Source of the DNA: an uncultured Clostridia bacterium
GTDB taxonomy: Bacteria > Bacillota > Clostridia > Christensenellales > Aristaeellaceae
Direction: 5' to 3'
Assembly (NCBI GenBank): GCA_947167215.1
Contig: CAMVHE010000015.1
Span: forward strand, 1-51,409
DNA: 51,409 bases
Each line of letters starts with the position of its first letter. Within the stretch, counting starts at the first letter, position 1. The notes beneath the pieces are model-generated. The model had not been told where the DNA came from and ran no database searches. It worked only from the letters and a program-made list of their open reading frames with translations. The position numbers were made by a program, and so were the translations under genes. This document shows, one piece after another, positions 1-8,990 of the stretch.

Positions 1-1
1 C

Positions 2-292
2 TACCTTCGGTTTCATTTATCGTGGTACCCCATTTGTGGGGCATGTGCATTTAGGATGAAAGTGGGCAAGGTAGGCCTTATCTCTTACGGCAGGCCAGGA
101 AGCGAGAAACTGTTTACCGCCTTCCGGGAAGAAATGGGTGACAGGGATGCATGGCTGCTTGCCAATCATGGGCCGGTGGTGCCGGGACACAGCCTTATGG
201 ATGCTTTTTACGGTCTTGAAGAGCTATAGGAGAGTGCAAGGCTGGCCTGGGAACTGAGAAAGGAACCCTCAGCGGTAAAGATTTCAGAATAA
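2..292 (+). pseudogene. Class II aldolase / OtnC-like decarboxylase remnant (3' end)
   Basis: Seen: one frame runs from base 2 to a TAA at 290-292 but carries an in-frame TAG at 227-229. The translation contains LLANHGPVVPGHSL, then YGLEEL just before the stop, and ESARLAWELRK after it. Known: class II aldolase/adducin-fold enzymes, especially 3-oxo-tetronate 4-phosphate decarboxylases (OtnC), end with an ANHGPVV(A/P)G segment followed by a helix of the EELEETAKL type. Inferred: this is the C-terminal third of such an enzyme, inactivated by the TAG. The first ~25 residues match the family poorly, so a further frameshift upstream is likely. The 5' part lies outside the window. Confidence 0.6.
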
Positions 293-298
293 TGAAAA

Positions 299-325
299 AC
301 GGATCAAAAATGATCCGTATTTTTT
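299..325 (+). terminator. Intrinsic terminator after aldolase remnant
   Basis: Stem ACGGATCA / TGATCCGT with an AAAA loop (299-318), followed by ATTTTTT. It separates the broken aldolase gene from the azlCD operon. Confidence 0.75.
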
Positions 326-458
326 GCGCGATGGGAATTCTTTTTCTGAAGAATCGCAGATAGTATTTAGCTGTTCTGCTGTAAAAAGCAGGCGGAATTT
401 GTTCCGGTTGAGAAAAAGGATCATCAATAAATCAAATAAATAAAAGCTGTTACCTATA

Positions 459-487
459 TTGCGATGCAGGAAAAACAGTGTTAGAAT
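459..487 (+). promoter_or_regulatory. Predicted sigma-A promoter for the azlCD-ABC operon
   Basis: TTGCGA (459-464), 17-bp spacer, TAGAAT (482-487). It lies 28 bases upstream of the azlC start codon and just before its Shine-Dalgarno GAGGGGGA (501-508). Confidence 0.5.
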
Positions 488-514
488 AGCGCATTACTCA
501 GAGGGGGAATTCCG

Positions 515-1228
515 TTGGAAGAAAAAGGCATTAAGAGGCGCGCACTCAAGGCTGCATTTCCGGAAACTATTCCCATTATGACGGGGTTTGCCTTTCTTGG
601 ACTGACATATGGCCTGTACATGCATACCTGTGGCTTTTCTTTTCTTTATCCGATGATCATGGCAACGGTAATCTTCGGCGGTTCGCTGGAATTTGTGGCA
701 GTGACCATGCTCATGTCGCCCTTCGCACCGCTGCAGACCTTTGTCATGGCCTTGATGATTCAGGCAAGACATCTGTTTTACGGTATCTCCATGCTGGACA
801 AAATGAAGAATCTTGGCCTAAAAAAGCTATATATCATTTACGGAATGTGTGACGAAAGCTTTTCGATCAATTACACAGCGAAAATTCCCGAGGGAGTGGA
901 TAAAGGCTGGTTCATGTTCTTTGTGACGCTGCTTAACCAGATGTACTGGGTGATCAGTGCCACACTGGGCGGACTTCTTGGGAATATGCTTACAGTGGAG
1001 CTGAAAGGCCTTGATTTTGTCATGACGGCCATGTTTGTGGTCATCTTTATGGAACAGCTGATGAAGGAAAAACAGTATTATACTGCCGTCATTGGCATTG
1101 GAGCAGCCGTTGCATGCCGCCTGCTGTTTAATGCAGACAGCTTCATGATTCCAACGATGATTACTATCCTGGTTTTTCTGACGGTCTTACGGCGTCCTAT
1201 TGAAAGGAAAGGAAGGTTTTCAGAATGA
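515..1228 (+). CDS. azlC: AzlC family branched-chain amino acid exporter, large subunit
   Basis: A 237-residue hydrophobic protein. Known: AzlC pairs with the small AzlD protein to export branched-chain amino acids (leucine analogues, valine) across the cytoplasmic membrane. Seen: a typical AzlC opening with AAFPETIPIM near residue 13, a GLTYGL segment, a central EFVAVTML stretch, QARHLFYG near residue 85 and several membrane spans. Length matches the family. The start is TTG at 515, chosen because GAGGGGGA lies 7 bases upstream and there is no better ATG. The 3' end overlaps azlD by 4 bases (ATGA), so the two are translationally coupled. Two ABC exporter genes follow in the same direction after a 19-bp gap, suggesting one efflux operon. 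Confidence 0.9.
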   Translation: MEEKGIKRRALKAAFPETIPIMTGFAFLGLTYGLYMHTCGFSFLYPMIMATVIFGGSLEFVAVTMLMSPFAPLQTFVMALMIQARHLFYGISMLDKMKNLGLKKLYIIYGMCDESFSINYTAKIPEGVDKGWFMFFVTLLNQMYWVISATLGGLLGNMLTVELKGLDFVMTAMFVVIFMEQLMKEKQYYTAVIGIGAAVACRLLFNADSFMIPTMITILVFLTVLRRPIERKGRFSE

Positions 1229-1548
1229 CCTTTTCACAGCAGTGCATGACCATTGCGTTATGCGCTTTGGGAACCATGCTAACCCGCTTTCTGCCGTTTC
1301 TCATTTTTTCAGAGAAGCAGGAGACACCGGTTTTTGTCCAGTATCTGGGGAAAGCACTGCCTGCCGCGATCTTTGGAATGTTTCTCGTATATTGCCTGAA
1401 AAATGTCAGTGTTTTCACCGGCAGTCATGGAGTGCCGGAAATCATGGCAATTGCGATAACCGTCTTTCTTCATCTCAGATGGAAAAGGATGCTGGTTTCC
1501 ATTGGCGGGGGGACCATCGCTTATATGCTGCTGATTCAATTTCTTTGA
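1225..1548 (+). CDS. azlD: AzlD family branched-chain amino acid exporter, small subunit
   Basis: A 107-residue membrane protein with about four hydrophobic segments. Seen: the motif ALGTMLTRFLPFLIF near residues 12-26, diagnostic of AzlD (family PF05437), and a following GKALPAAIFGML-like segment. The start ATG at 1225 overlaps the azlC stop (ATGA), the usual arrangement for this pair. Known: AzlD is needed with AzlC for export. Inferred role: protection against excess branched-chain amino acids or toxic analogues. No regulator of the AzlB/Lrp type lies next to it inside the window. Confidence 0.9.
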   Translation: MTFSQQCMTIALCALGTMLTRFLPFLIFSEKQETPVFVQYLGKALPAAIFGMFLVYCLKNVSVFTGSHGVPEIMAIAITVFLHLRWKRMLVSIGGGTIAYMLLIQFL

Positions 1549-1567
1549 GAAATGAAGGGAGTAAGTT

Positions 1568-3316
1568 ATGCTCAAAGTGTTGGCGCAAAGCTTGCGTGAA
1601 AACCGGAAAGGCGCGGTTTTCACGGTCTGTCTTTCCATACTGGAGGTGGTTTTTGAAATTGTCATTCCGCTGACCATGTCCGGCCTTATTGACTATGGAG
1701 TCGATATGGGAAACATGGATAAAGTCTGGTATTATGGCCTGATTCTGCTATTTCTTGCGGTAATGCAGATGGCAACAGGTGTACTCGCAGCCCGTATCGG
1801 TGCTAAAACCTCGGCAGGTTTTGCGGCAAACTTGCGTACGGACATGTATCATAATGTGCAGAATTTCAGCTTTGCCAATATTGATAAGTTTTCCACGGCT
1901 TCCATCGTTACCCGTCTGACCACGGACGTGACCAACGTGCAGAATGCCTTTAATATGCTGATGCGCATGGCTATACGTGGTCCATTCATGATGCTCTTTG
2001 CCATGATTGTGGCTTTCAGAATCAATCGGGATATTTCCATGATTTTTTTCATTTATATCCCGCTGCTGGCAATTGTGCTCTTTACCATCGTGACCCGCGT
2101 CCATCCGGTTTTTCGCAAGGTATTTGAAACTTATGATGAATTGAACAATGTGGTGCAGGAAAATGTCCGGGGAATCCGTGTGGTCAAATCGTTCAATCTG
2201 GAAGAGAGCGAGACGGACAAATTCCGGGGAATATCCGGAAAAATATTCAAAGGTTTTTCAAAGGCAGAACGAATGATTGCTCTGAATATGCCAGTCATGC
2301 AGTTTTTTATGTACTCCTGCATGATTTTAATCTGCTGGCTTGGAGCAAAGGCGATTGTTCTGAGCGGAAACAACTCTGCTATGGGATTGACAACAGGCGA
2401 GCTGACGGCAATGCTGAATTATGCCATGCAGATTCTGATGAGTCTCATGATGCTTTCTTTTGTCTTTGCCATGATTACGATTGCTCAGTCCTCTGCCACA
2501 CGTATCGCTGAGATACTGACAGAAAAGCCGGAAATTACGTCTCCGGCGAGCCCGGTGATGCAGGTCGCAAACGGGGATATTGATTTTGAACATGTAGGGT
2601 TTGTATATGCCTCCAAGGCAGATAAGAAAGTGCTCCAAGATATTAACCTGCATATTCGGTCCGGGGAGACAATAGGCATAATAGGCGGTACCGGTTCGTC
2701 CAAATCCAGTCTGGTGCAGCTGATTCCCCGCCTTTATGATGTAACAGAGGGCGTGCTCCGCGTTGGAGACGTGAATGTAAAGGACTATGATCTGAAGACG
2801 CTGCGGGATTCTGTGGCAATGGTGCTCCAGAAGAATGAGCTTTTCTCCGGTACAATCCGGGAAAACCTCCGATGGGGCAATCCGGATGCCACAGACGAAG
2901 AAATCCGTGAAGCGTGCCGCTTGGCCTGTGCGGATGAATTTGTGGAGAGCTTCCCGGATGGCTATGATACATATATTGAACAGGGCGGCACTAATGTATC
3001 AGGAGGACAGAAGCAGCGTCTGTGCATTGCCAGGGCACTGCTCAAGAAGCCCAGAGTGCTGATTCTGGATGATTCCACGAGCGCGGTGGATACCCGCACG
3101 GATGCCCTGATTCAAAAGGCATTTAAAACTTACATTCCGGACACCACAAAGATTATTATTGCCCAGCGGATCAGCTCGGTGATGCATGCCTCTCTGATCG
3201 TGGTGATGGATGACGGCAAGATTTCGGATATGGGCACCCATGAAGAGCTGATGAAGAAGAGCCATATTTATCGCGAAGTCTATGAGTCTCAGCAGAAGGG
3301 AGGCGAAGAAGCATGA
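1568..3316 (+). CDS. ABC exporter half-transporter, degenerate-site subunit
   Basis: 582 residues: six-helix transmembrane domain (about 1-320) then a nucleotide-binding domain. Seen: Walker A GGTGSSKSS near 373-381, ABC signature VSGGQ near 476, Walker B ILDD near 498 followed by STSAVD. The residue after the Walker B aspartate is Asp instead of the catalytic Glu, while the signature motif is normal. Known: heterodimeric exporters (LmrCD, BmrCD, TM287/288) have one subunit with exactly this Glu-to-Asp change. The partner gene begins inside the last 4 bases of this one (ATGA overlap), so the two are made as a pair. Likely exports drugs, lipids or peptides; the substrate cannot be read from sequence. 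Walker A also has SSKSS where SGKST is usual (Gly-to-Ser), adding to the degenerate character. Confidence 0.9.
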   Translation: MLKVLAQSLRENRKGAVFTVCLSILEVVFEIVIPLTMSGLIDYGVDMGNMDKVWYYGLILLFLAVMQMATGVLAARIGAKTSAGFAANLRTDMYHNVQNFSFANIDKFSTASIVTRLTTDVTNVQNAFNMLMRMAIRGPFMMLFAMIVAFRINRDISMIFFIYIPLLAIVLFTIVTRVHPVFRKVFETYDELNNVVQENVRGIRVVKSFNLEESETDKFRGISGKIFKGFSKAERMIALNMPVMQFFMYSCMILICWLGAKAIVLSGNNSAMGLTTGELTAMLNYAMQILMSLMMLSFVFAMITIAQSSATRIAEILTEKPEITSPASPVMQVANGDIDFEHVGFVYASKADKKVLQDINLHIRSGETIGIIGGTGSSKSSLVQLIPRLYDVTEGVLRVGDVNVKDYDLKTLRDSVAMVLQKNELFSGTIRENLRWGNPDATDEEIREACRLACADEFVESFPDGYDTYIEQGGTNVSGGQKQRLCIARALLKKPRVLILDDSTSAVDTRTDALIQKAFKTYIPDTTKIIIAQRISSVMHASLIVVMDDGKISDMGTHEELMKKSHIYREVYESQQKGGEEA

Positions 3317-5241
3317 GTCAGAAAAAAACGCCGCCCATGGGCGGGAAAATGCCGGAACGGAAAATTGACAAAGATACCCTCAGACGGATTTTTGTTTACC
3401 TGAAGGACTACCGGGGGCAGATGATCCTGATCGGCGTCTGCATTCTGATAAATGCGGTGGCTGGTGCGGCTTCTTCCCTTTTTCTCCAAAGGCTGATTGA
3501 CAATTATATCGTTCCGCTGCTGGGAATGAGCGAGCCGGTCTTTACAGGACTCATCCGTGCCCTCTTCACAATTGGAAGCATCTATCTGCTGGGGGTCATC
3601 GCAGCATTTTTCTATAACCGGACGACTGTCACCATTGCTCAGGGTACCCTGAAGAAGATCCGGGATGAGATGTTTAGCAGGATGCAGTGGCTTCCGGTCA
3701 GCTTCTTTGACCGTCATACGCATGGCGAAATCATGAGCCTTTACACCAATGATACGGACACCCTCCGGCAGTTGATAGCCCAGGCAATGCCGCAGATGCT
3801 TTCGTCCGTTATGAGCCTGGCTGCGGTTTTTGTCTCCATGCTTTCCCTCAGCATTCCGCTGACATTGATGGTTGTTGTACTGGTGGCAGTGATCATGAGC
3901 CGGGTTGCCGGACTGGTGGGGCGCATTGGCGGCTATTTTATGGAGCAGCAGCGCACGCTGGCGGACCTTAACGGGTATGTCGAGGAAATGGTCAACGGGC
4001 AGAAAGTCATTATGGTCTTTAATCATGAAGCAGTTTCGGAAAAGGAGATGGCAAAGAAGAATCTGGCCTGGCGGGATGCAGCGGCTAATGCCAATGGCTA
4101 TGCTACCTCCATCATGCCCATGATGAATGCTGTCGGCTATTTTGTTTATGTGGCCGTGGCTGTAGTGGGAGGCTATATGGCAATTGCCGGAGCGCCAAAT
4201 GTAGCTCTGACTGGATTCCATGCCATGACCGTGGGTATGATCGCGTCTTTCCTGACGCTGACCCGGAATTTTGTCAATCCGATTTCACAGCTGTCCAATC
4301 AGTTTAACTCCATAGTTGCTGCCCTGGCAGGTGCATCCCGCATTTTTGCATTCATGGATGAACAGCCTGAAGTGGACAATGGTTATGTGACACTGGTGAA
4401 TGCCCGCATCCGGGAGGATGGAACCATTGAGGAAAGCAAAGAGGCAACAGGACACTGGGCATGGCGTCATCCCCATCAGGCCGGAGGTGATGTGACCTAT
4501 ACCGAGCTGAAAGGCGCCATCACCATGGACCATGTTGACTTCGGTTATGTCCCGGAGAAGACCGTTCTGCATGATATCACGCTTTACGCTAACCCGGGAC
4601 AGAAGATCGCCTTTGTAGGTGCTACCGGCGCAGGAAAGACCACCATCACCAACCTCATCAACCGGTTTTATGACATTGATGATGGCAAGGTTCGCTATGA
4701 TGGTATTAATATCAACAAGATCCGCAAGGCAGATCTGCGGAGATCCTTGGGCATTGTGCTGCAGGATGTCAATCTTTTTACGGGTACCGTCATGGAAAAT
4801 ATCCGCTACGGGAAACCGGATGCAACAGATGAAGAGTGTATTGAGGCAGCAAAACTTGCCAATGCGGACGGTTTCATCCGGATGCTGCCCGAGGGATACC
4901 AGACCGTTCTGAAGGGGGATGGAAGCGGTCTTTCCCAGGGACAGAGACAACTGATTTCCATTGCCCGCGCTGCAGTTTCTGATCCGCCGGTTATGATCCT
5001 GGATGAGGCAACCTCTTCCATCGATACACGTACCGAAGCACTGGTCCAGAATGGTATGGATCGTCTGATGCAGGGCAGGACGGTTTTTGTCATTGCACAC
5101 CGTCTTTCCACAGTTCGAAACTCGGATGTGATCATGGTGCTTGACCATGGCAGCATTATTGAACGTGGAACGCATGACAAACTGATTGAAGAAAAAGGGG
5201 TATACTACCAACTGTATACCGGAGCATTCGAACTCGAATAA
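3313..5241 (+). CDS. ABC exporter half-transporter, catalytic-site subunit
   Basis: 642 residues, longer than a typical half-transporter because of an extended N-terminus and a ~40-residue charged insert between the transmembrane and nucleotide-binding domains (about residues 355-400, rich in Glu/His/Trp). Seen: Walker A GATGAGKTT near 436, Walker B MILDEATS near 560 with intact catalytic Glu, but signature LSQGQ (539) where LSGGQ is standard. Known: in asymmetric heterodimers the degenerate ATP site is built from the Asp-containing Walker B of one subunit and the altered signature of the other, exactly as here. Overlaps the upstream partner by 4 bases and ends the operon before a strong terminator. 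Confidence 0.9.
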   Translation: MSQKKTPPMGGKMPERKIDKDTLRRIFVYLKDYRGQMILIGVCILINAVAGAASSLFLQRLIDNYIVPLLGMSEPVFTGLIRALFTIGSIYLLGVIAAFFYNRTTVTIAQGTLKKIRDEMFSRMQWLPVSFFDRHTHGEIMSLYTNDTDTLRQLIAQAMPQMLSSVMSLAAVFVSMLSLSIPLTLMVVVLVAVIMSRVAGLVGRIGGYFMEQQRTLADLNGYVEEMVNGQKVIMVFNHEAVSEKEMAKKNLAWRDAAANANGYATSIMPMMNAVGYFVYVAVAVVGGYMAIAGAPNVALTGFHAMTVGMIASFLTLTRNFVNPISQLSNQFNSIVAALAGASRIFAFMDEQPEVDNGYVTLVNARIREDGTIEESKEATGHWAWRHPHQAGGDVTYTELKGAITMDHVDFGYVPEKTVLHDITLYANPGQKIAFVGATGAGKTTITNLINRFYDIDDGKVRYDGININKIRKADLRRSLGIVLQDVNLFTGTVMENIRYGKPDATDEECIEAAKLANADGFIRMLPEGYQTVLKGDGSGLSQGQRQLISIARAAVSDPPVMILDEATSSIDTRTEALVQNGMDRLMQGRTVFVIAHRLSTVRNSDVIMVLDHGSIIERGTHDKLIEEKGVYYQLYTGAFELE

Positions 5242-5255
5242 AGCAAAAGCAAGGC

Positions 5256-5286
5256 GGCCGCCACGGAAAGCGCGTGGCGGCCTTTT
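5256..5286 (+). terminator. Intrinsic terminator of the azlCD-ABC operon
   Basis: 10-bp GC-rich stem GGCCGCCACG (5256-5265) / CGTGGCGGCC (5273-5282) followed by TTTT; 15 bases after the ABC stop codon. Confidence 0.85.
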
Positions 5287-5771
5287 AATGCGTTAAGGCA
5301 GAAGTACCGCTTCGGCAGAACAGTTTCCCGGATCGGGGGATGCTCTTTCAGGCGTATGATTTTTCCCGAGGAAACCGTGAAAGCCCAGACTGTTTGAACT
5401 GGTCCGGAATCATTTCTGCCCGTCAGGCCATGCATTTCTTTTTCTGCTAAACGGCGGTATGGAAAGAAGCCGATGATGCGTCAGGTCACGGATGGAACGC
5501 AGAAAATGGAAAATCAGGACAGCATTGAAGAGTGAATAATTTTTCGCACTGAAGTAGTGACTACTTCAGTGTTTTTTGCAATTGTAGAAAAAACTTTTTC
5601 GCAATCATATGCCTATGAAGTATCTTTAAATATTGCGCGAACAGTATCATCAAGCATAGAATATATCCGCTCAGTGGAGAAAGTGAATATCATAATCACA
5701 TAGTTTTAGATTATTAGCTATTTATGAATATGTAATTATGATTTATAATTGTGGAAAGAGGAGGCTATTCG
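5287..5771. other. Intergenic region before the transposon, with an isolated terminator
   Basis: No convincing gene. It holds a strong isolated hairpin, CACTGAAGTAG (5547-5557) / CTACTTCAGTG (5561-5571) plus TTTTTT, with no intact gene directly upstream of it; it may be left over from a lost gene. Bases 5580-5750 are AT-rich and probably include the left end and promoter of the insertion element, but I could not identify a terminal inverted repeat. Confidence 0.45.
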
Positions 5772-6143
5772 ATGAGTGTGGTTCGTCAATATGATAATCG
5801 TGTGGGAGTTACTTATATTTATGAAATAATTGAACAGGTGGATCCAGTCACTCAAGAGAAAACAAAACACCGTAAATTAATTGGGAAAATAGATAAGGAA
5901 ACCAATGAGATTGTCCCAACCGGAAAAAGAGGCCGGAAATCGTCCGGAAAACAACCCAGATATCCTCTGCCGCAAAAAGATCAGACAGAATATGAAATTA
6001 TGTATAAAGATGCACGGGCTCAACTGCAGAAAGCAAAAGAACGGATAGATGAACTATCCCAAGAGGTAGAAAAATTGAATCGGAAACAGGAAGAACTGTG
6101 CAGTTGGATTGAGGAAGGACGGCAAATCATAAAACAGGAATAA
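5772..6143 (+). CDS. Small companion ORF of the IS4-like element
   Basis: 123 residues from the ATG at 5772, chosen over an in-frame GTG at 5751 because AAAGAGGAGG (5754-5763) sits at the right distance from the ATG. Seen: N-terminal MSVVRQYDNR...VTYIYE block, then KHRKLIGKID and EIVPTGKRGRK (basic), and a C-terminal predicted coiled coil (about residues 75-118, heptads of Leu/Ile with Lys/Glu). Inferred: a DNA-binding or oligomerisation helper encoded with the transposase 42 bases downstream. From memory such N-terminal blocks occur in proteins next to IS4/IS1634-type transposases in gut clostridia. Function not established. Confidence 0.55.
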   Translation: MSVVRQYDNRVGVTYIYEIIEQVDPVTQEKTKHRKLIGKIDKETNEIVPTGKRGRKSSGKQPRYPLPQKDQTEYEIMYKDARAQLQKAKERIDELSQEVEKLNRKQEELCSWIEEGRQIIKQE

Positions 6144-6185
6144 AGAAGGATAACACCATCGTGTCACTTGAAAGTGGGGCTCGGA

Positions 6186-7577
6186 ATGAAGGGGATTTGC
6201 AAGAAAGAGCGGAGAGAAAATAGCGAATTCGGAGAATTTACGGAAATTGCCAGGATCCTGATGCATTTTTTTCCGAATCTTTCCGAATGGTTCAATCAGA
6301 TGCCCGACCCGCGCTGCGCATCTGGAAGAATCAATTCTCAGGCAGTACTTGCGTTTATGATCATTATGAAAAACATCAGTGCGATTGTTTCCATGAGACA
6401 GATGAATGAGGCTTTCAATACAGAAGAAGCCATCCGAAATCTTGGAATACTGGCGGGATGCGAACTCAAAGAAATGCCCGATTGGCAGACAGTGAACAAT
6501 TATCTGAGCAGGATTGATGTTAGCTGTTTGCAGAAGATCCAGACGGAAATGATATTTTTACTGATACGGTGTAAAACTTTCAACCGGTTCCGTCTCCCGG
6601 GAAAGTACTGGGGACTAATAATTGACGGGACAGGACACGCCTGTTTTAAAGAACGGCACTGCGAACATGATCTTGTGATGACATCCGTAGACAAGAAGAC
6701 CGGGAAAACAAGGACCTTCTATTATCACAAAATACTGGAAGCAAAGATCATCCTTGCGCCTGACATGGTAGTGAGTATAGGGAGCGAATTTATTGAAAAT
6801 GAAACAGAGGACGTTTCGAAGCAGGATTGTGAGCAAAGAGCGGCAGGAAGGCTGCTGGCCAGAATAAAGCAGCAGTTTCCAAAGCTTCCAATCATCATAT
6901 TAGCAGATGGATTGTATGCAACCATGCCATTTATGGGCCTGTGCCGAGAATACGGATGGCATTACATCCTGAATTTGAAGGAAGGAAGCCAGAAACTCCT
7001 GTATGAAGATTTTATGATTCTGTTGAATGAAGGCGAAGCCGGGGAAGACTATGGGAAGGTTGAAAAAGTCGGAAAAGAACTCGGAACTGCATATTTTGCC
7101 AACAATGTGCATGTGATTACAGGAAAGCCGGAAATCTGCAATATATTGAGGTATGAATATGAATACGAGGAGCTGAATATTGAAAGCGAAGAAATAGAAT
7201 TGAAAAAGAAATGCTTTGTCTGGGTAACTGATCATGAGCACTCGAAGCGGACAGCAGATCACTTTATTTGTGCTGCACGCTCAAGATGGGACATCGAGGA
7301 AGCATTTAATTTTCAAAAGAATGGAATCTATGAAATTGAGCATCTTTGCAGCAGGGATTTCAACGGAATGAAAGCACATTATATCCTTGCGCAGATTGCA
7401 GATATTATCATGAAGCTGGCTCTGTCGTTCAGCAAAAGCATATCGACTTATTCACAATCTGTAAAAGGGCTCGCTGCCAGGATTAAATGCTGTTTCTGTA
7501 TGAGCATTCTGACAGAAGCTGCAGTTGCATACATCACTGCAAAATGTTCACTTCATTATAATGGAGTGATTGAATAA
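6186..7577 (+). CDS. IS4-superfamily DDE transposase
   Basis: 463 residues from ATG 6186 (an in-frame TTG at 6168 is an alternative). Catalyses element excision and insertion through an RNase-H-fold DDE active site. Seen: N-terminal segment with PDPRCASGRI and MRQMNEAFNT, first Asp in GLIIDGTGHA, second Asp in IILADGLYATM, and the C-terminal RWDIEEAFNFQK, which fits the R-x3-E-x6-K part of the IS4 signature (the preceding Tyr is replaced by Ala). The reading frame is intact and full length, so the element could be active. It lies between the ABC exporter operon and the glf operon, oriented towards glf. Confidence 0.85.
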   Translation: MKGICKKERRENSEFGEFTEIARILMHFFPNLSEWFNQMPDPRCASGRINSQAVLAFMIIMKNISAIVSMRQMNEAFNTEEAIRNLGILAGCELKEMPDWQTVNNYLSRIDVSCLQKIQTEMIFLLIRCKTFNRFRLPGKYWGLIIDGTGHACFKERHCEHDLVMTSVDKKTGKTRTFYYHKILEAKIILAPDMVVSIGSEFIENETEDVSKQDCEQRAAGRLLARIKQQFPKLPIIILADGLYATMPFMGLCREYGWHYILNLKEGSQKLLYEDFMILLNEGEAGEDYGKVEKVGKELGTAYFANNVHVITGKPEICNILRYEYEYEELNIESEEIELKKKCFVWVTDHEHSKRTADHFICAARSRWDIEEAFNFQKNGIYEIEHLCSRDFNGMKAHYILAQIADIIMKLALSFSKSISTYSQSVKGLAARIKCCFCMSILTEAAVAYITAKCSLHYNGVIE

Positions 7578-7875
7578 TTTTCCCTGGAGGATAACTATGC
7601 CCTGTGAGTGGCAAAATCCACTTAATTTGGCCATATGGCCTTATTTTTTTGTGAATTTCCGGCTGAAATCATGTTCTGAAAGATAATAGAAAGCCAAAAC
7701 ACGTGCAGAATTCGAAGTAAGTATATCTGAAGCATTTTACGCTCTTCACTACTGAAAATCAGGAAAGCTTTTCTTGCTATTTTCCGTACTGAAAGGTATA
7801 ATCGAGAGAAGAATATATCTGAAGAAAAGAAGCGTATTGAAAAAGAAATAAGCTTCAGATTTGCGGGAGGATTAT
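7578..7875 (+). promoter_or_regulatory. Intergenic region with predicted glf-operon promoter
   Basis: Holds a palindrome GGCCATATGGCC (7629-7640) followed by TTATTTTTTT, a plausible weak terminator for the transposase. A good promoter follows: TTGCTA (7774-7779), 17-bp spacer, TATAAT (7797-7802). It is ~75 bases upstream of the glf start, so the glycan operon seems to have its own promoter downstream of the insertion element. Confidence 0.55.
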
Positions 7876-8970
7876 ATGGCATATGATTTTTTAATTGTCG
7901 GTGCCGGATTGTATGGTGCGGTATGCGCTCATGAACTGAACAGACGGGGCAAAAAGGTGCTGGTTATCGACAAGCGGGATCATCTTGCAGGAAATATTTA
8001 TACGGAGGATGTTCATGGTATCCAGGTGCACCGGTATGGCGCTCATATTTTCCATACCAGTGATAAGGAAGTATGGGAATATATCAACCGCTTTGCAGAA
8101 TTCAACCAGTATGTGAACAGCCCCATTGCAGTTTACCGGGATGAACTCTACAATCTGCCTTTTAATATGAATACATTCTCCAAGATGTGGGGTATCCGTA
8201 CTCCACAGGAGGCACAGGACAAGATCCGCGAACAGGTGACGTCCCTGCACATTGAGAATCCGAAGAATCTGGAAGAGCAGGCACTCAGTCTGGTAGGACC
8301 GGATATCTACGAGAAACTGATCAAAGGATACACGGAGAAGCAATGGGGGAGAGATTGCAGAGACCTGCCCGCCTTCATTATCCGGCGCCTTCCCTGCCGT
8401 TTTACCTATGATAATAACTATTTCAATGATCGTTATCAGGGAATTCCCATTGGAGGATATACGGCAGTGGTGGAAAAGATGCTCTCCGGAATCGAAGTCC
8501 GACTGGGAACAGAGTACCGTTCTCTCATGGCGCAGGAGCCGGATATCGCGGAACGCATTATTTATACAGGCTGTATTGATGAGTATTACGACTATATGTA
8601 CGGGACACTGCAGTATCGCAGTGTGCGCTTCGAAACGGAGGAGCTTCCGATTCCCAATTATCAGGGAAATGCAGTAGTGAATTACACGGATCGGGCTGTT
8701 CCCTATACCCGGATCATCGAACACAAGCATTTCGAATTTGGAAAGCAGGAGACAACCGTCATCAGCAGGGAATACAGCCAGGAATGGAAACCGGGACTGG
8801 AGCCCTATTATCCCGTGAATGATGAGAAGAATGGCGCGCTTTATGAAAAATATGCAGAGCGTGCCAAAGCGGATCCGAATATTCTCTTTGGTGGTCGGTT
8901 GGGTAAATATCGTTATTACGACATGGACAAGGTGATCCGGGCAGCACTTGACGATCTCCAGAAGATCTGA
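7876..8970 (+). CDS. glf: UDP-galactopyranose mutase
   Basis: 364 residues. Interconverts UDP-galactopyranose and UDP-galactofuranose using reduced FAD, supplying galactofuranose for surface polysaccharides. Seen: N-terminal FAD dinucleotide-binding motif VGAGLYGAV (residues ~8-16), then VIDKRDHLAGNIYTE and YGAHIFHT, hallmarks of Glf. Later GYTEKQWG and FNDRYQGIPIGGYT are also characteristic. Length is usual (~365-370). Start ATG 7876 is chosen because GGGAGG lies 6 bases upstream; the upstream in-frame TTG (7861) would overlap that site. First gene of a four-gene operon whose second gene is the priming sugar transferase. Confidence 0.95.
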   Translation: MAYDFLIVGAGLYGAVCAHELNRRGKKVLVIDKRDHLAGNIYTEDVHGIQVHRYGAHIFHTSDKEVWEYINRFAEFNQYVNSPIAVYRDELYNLPFNMNTFSKMWGIRTPQEAQDKIREQVTSLHIENPKNLEEQALSLVGPDIYEKLIKGYTEKQWGRDCRDLPAFIIRRLPCRFTYDNNYFNDRYQGIPIGGYTAVVEKMLSGIEVRLGTEYRSLMAQEPDIAERIIYTGCIDEYYDYMYGTLQYRSVRFETEELPIPNYQGNAVVNYTDRAVPYTRIIEHKHFEFGKQETTVISREYSQEWKPGLEPYYPVNDEKNGALYEKYAERAKADPNILFGGRLGKYRYYDMDKVIRAALDDLQKI

Positions 8971-8990
8971 GGAGGGCAGCGGAAAGCAAA

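Larger units (their letters stand above)
5772..7577 (+). mobile_element. Insertion sequence core (helper ORF plus IS4-like transposase)
   Basis: Two co-oriented genes 42 bases apart, flanked by AT-rich non-coding DNA. The true ends lie outside these coordinates, probably within about 5580-5750 on the left and 7578-7660 on the right; no clear terminal inverted repeat or target duplication was identified by eye. Confidence 0.65.

Noticed and set aside
5521-5580. CRISPR-like palindromic repeat
   Set aside because: Single hairpin followed by a T-run; it is a terminator and has no repeated spacers. No CRISPR array was seen anywhere.
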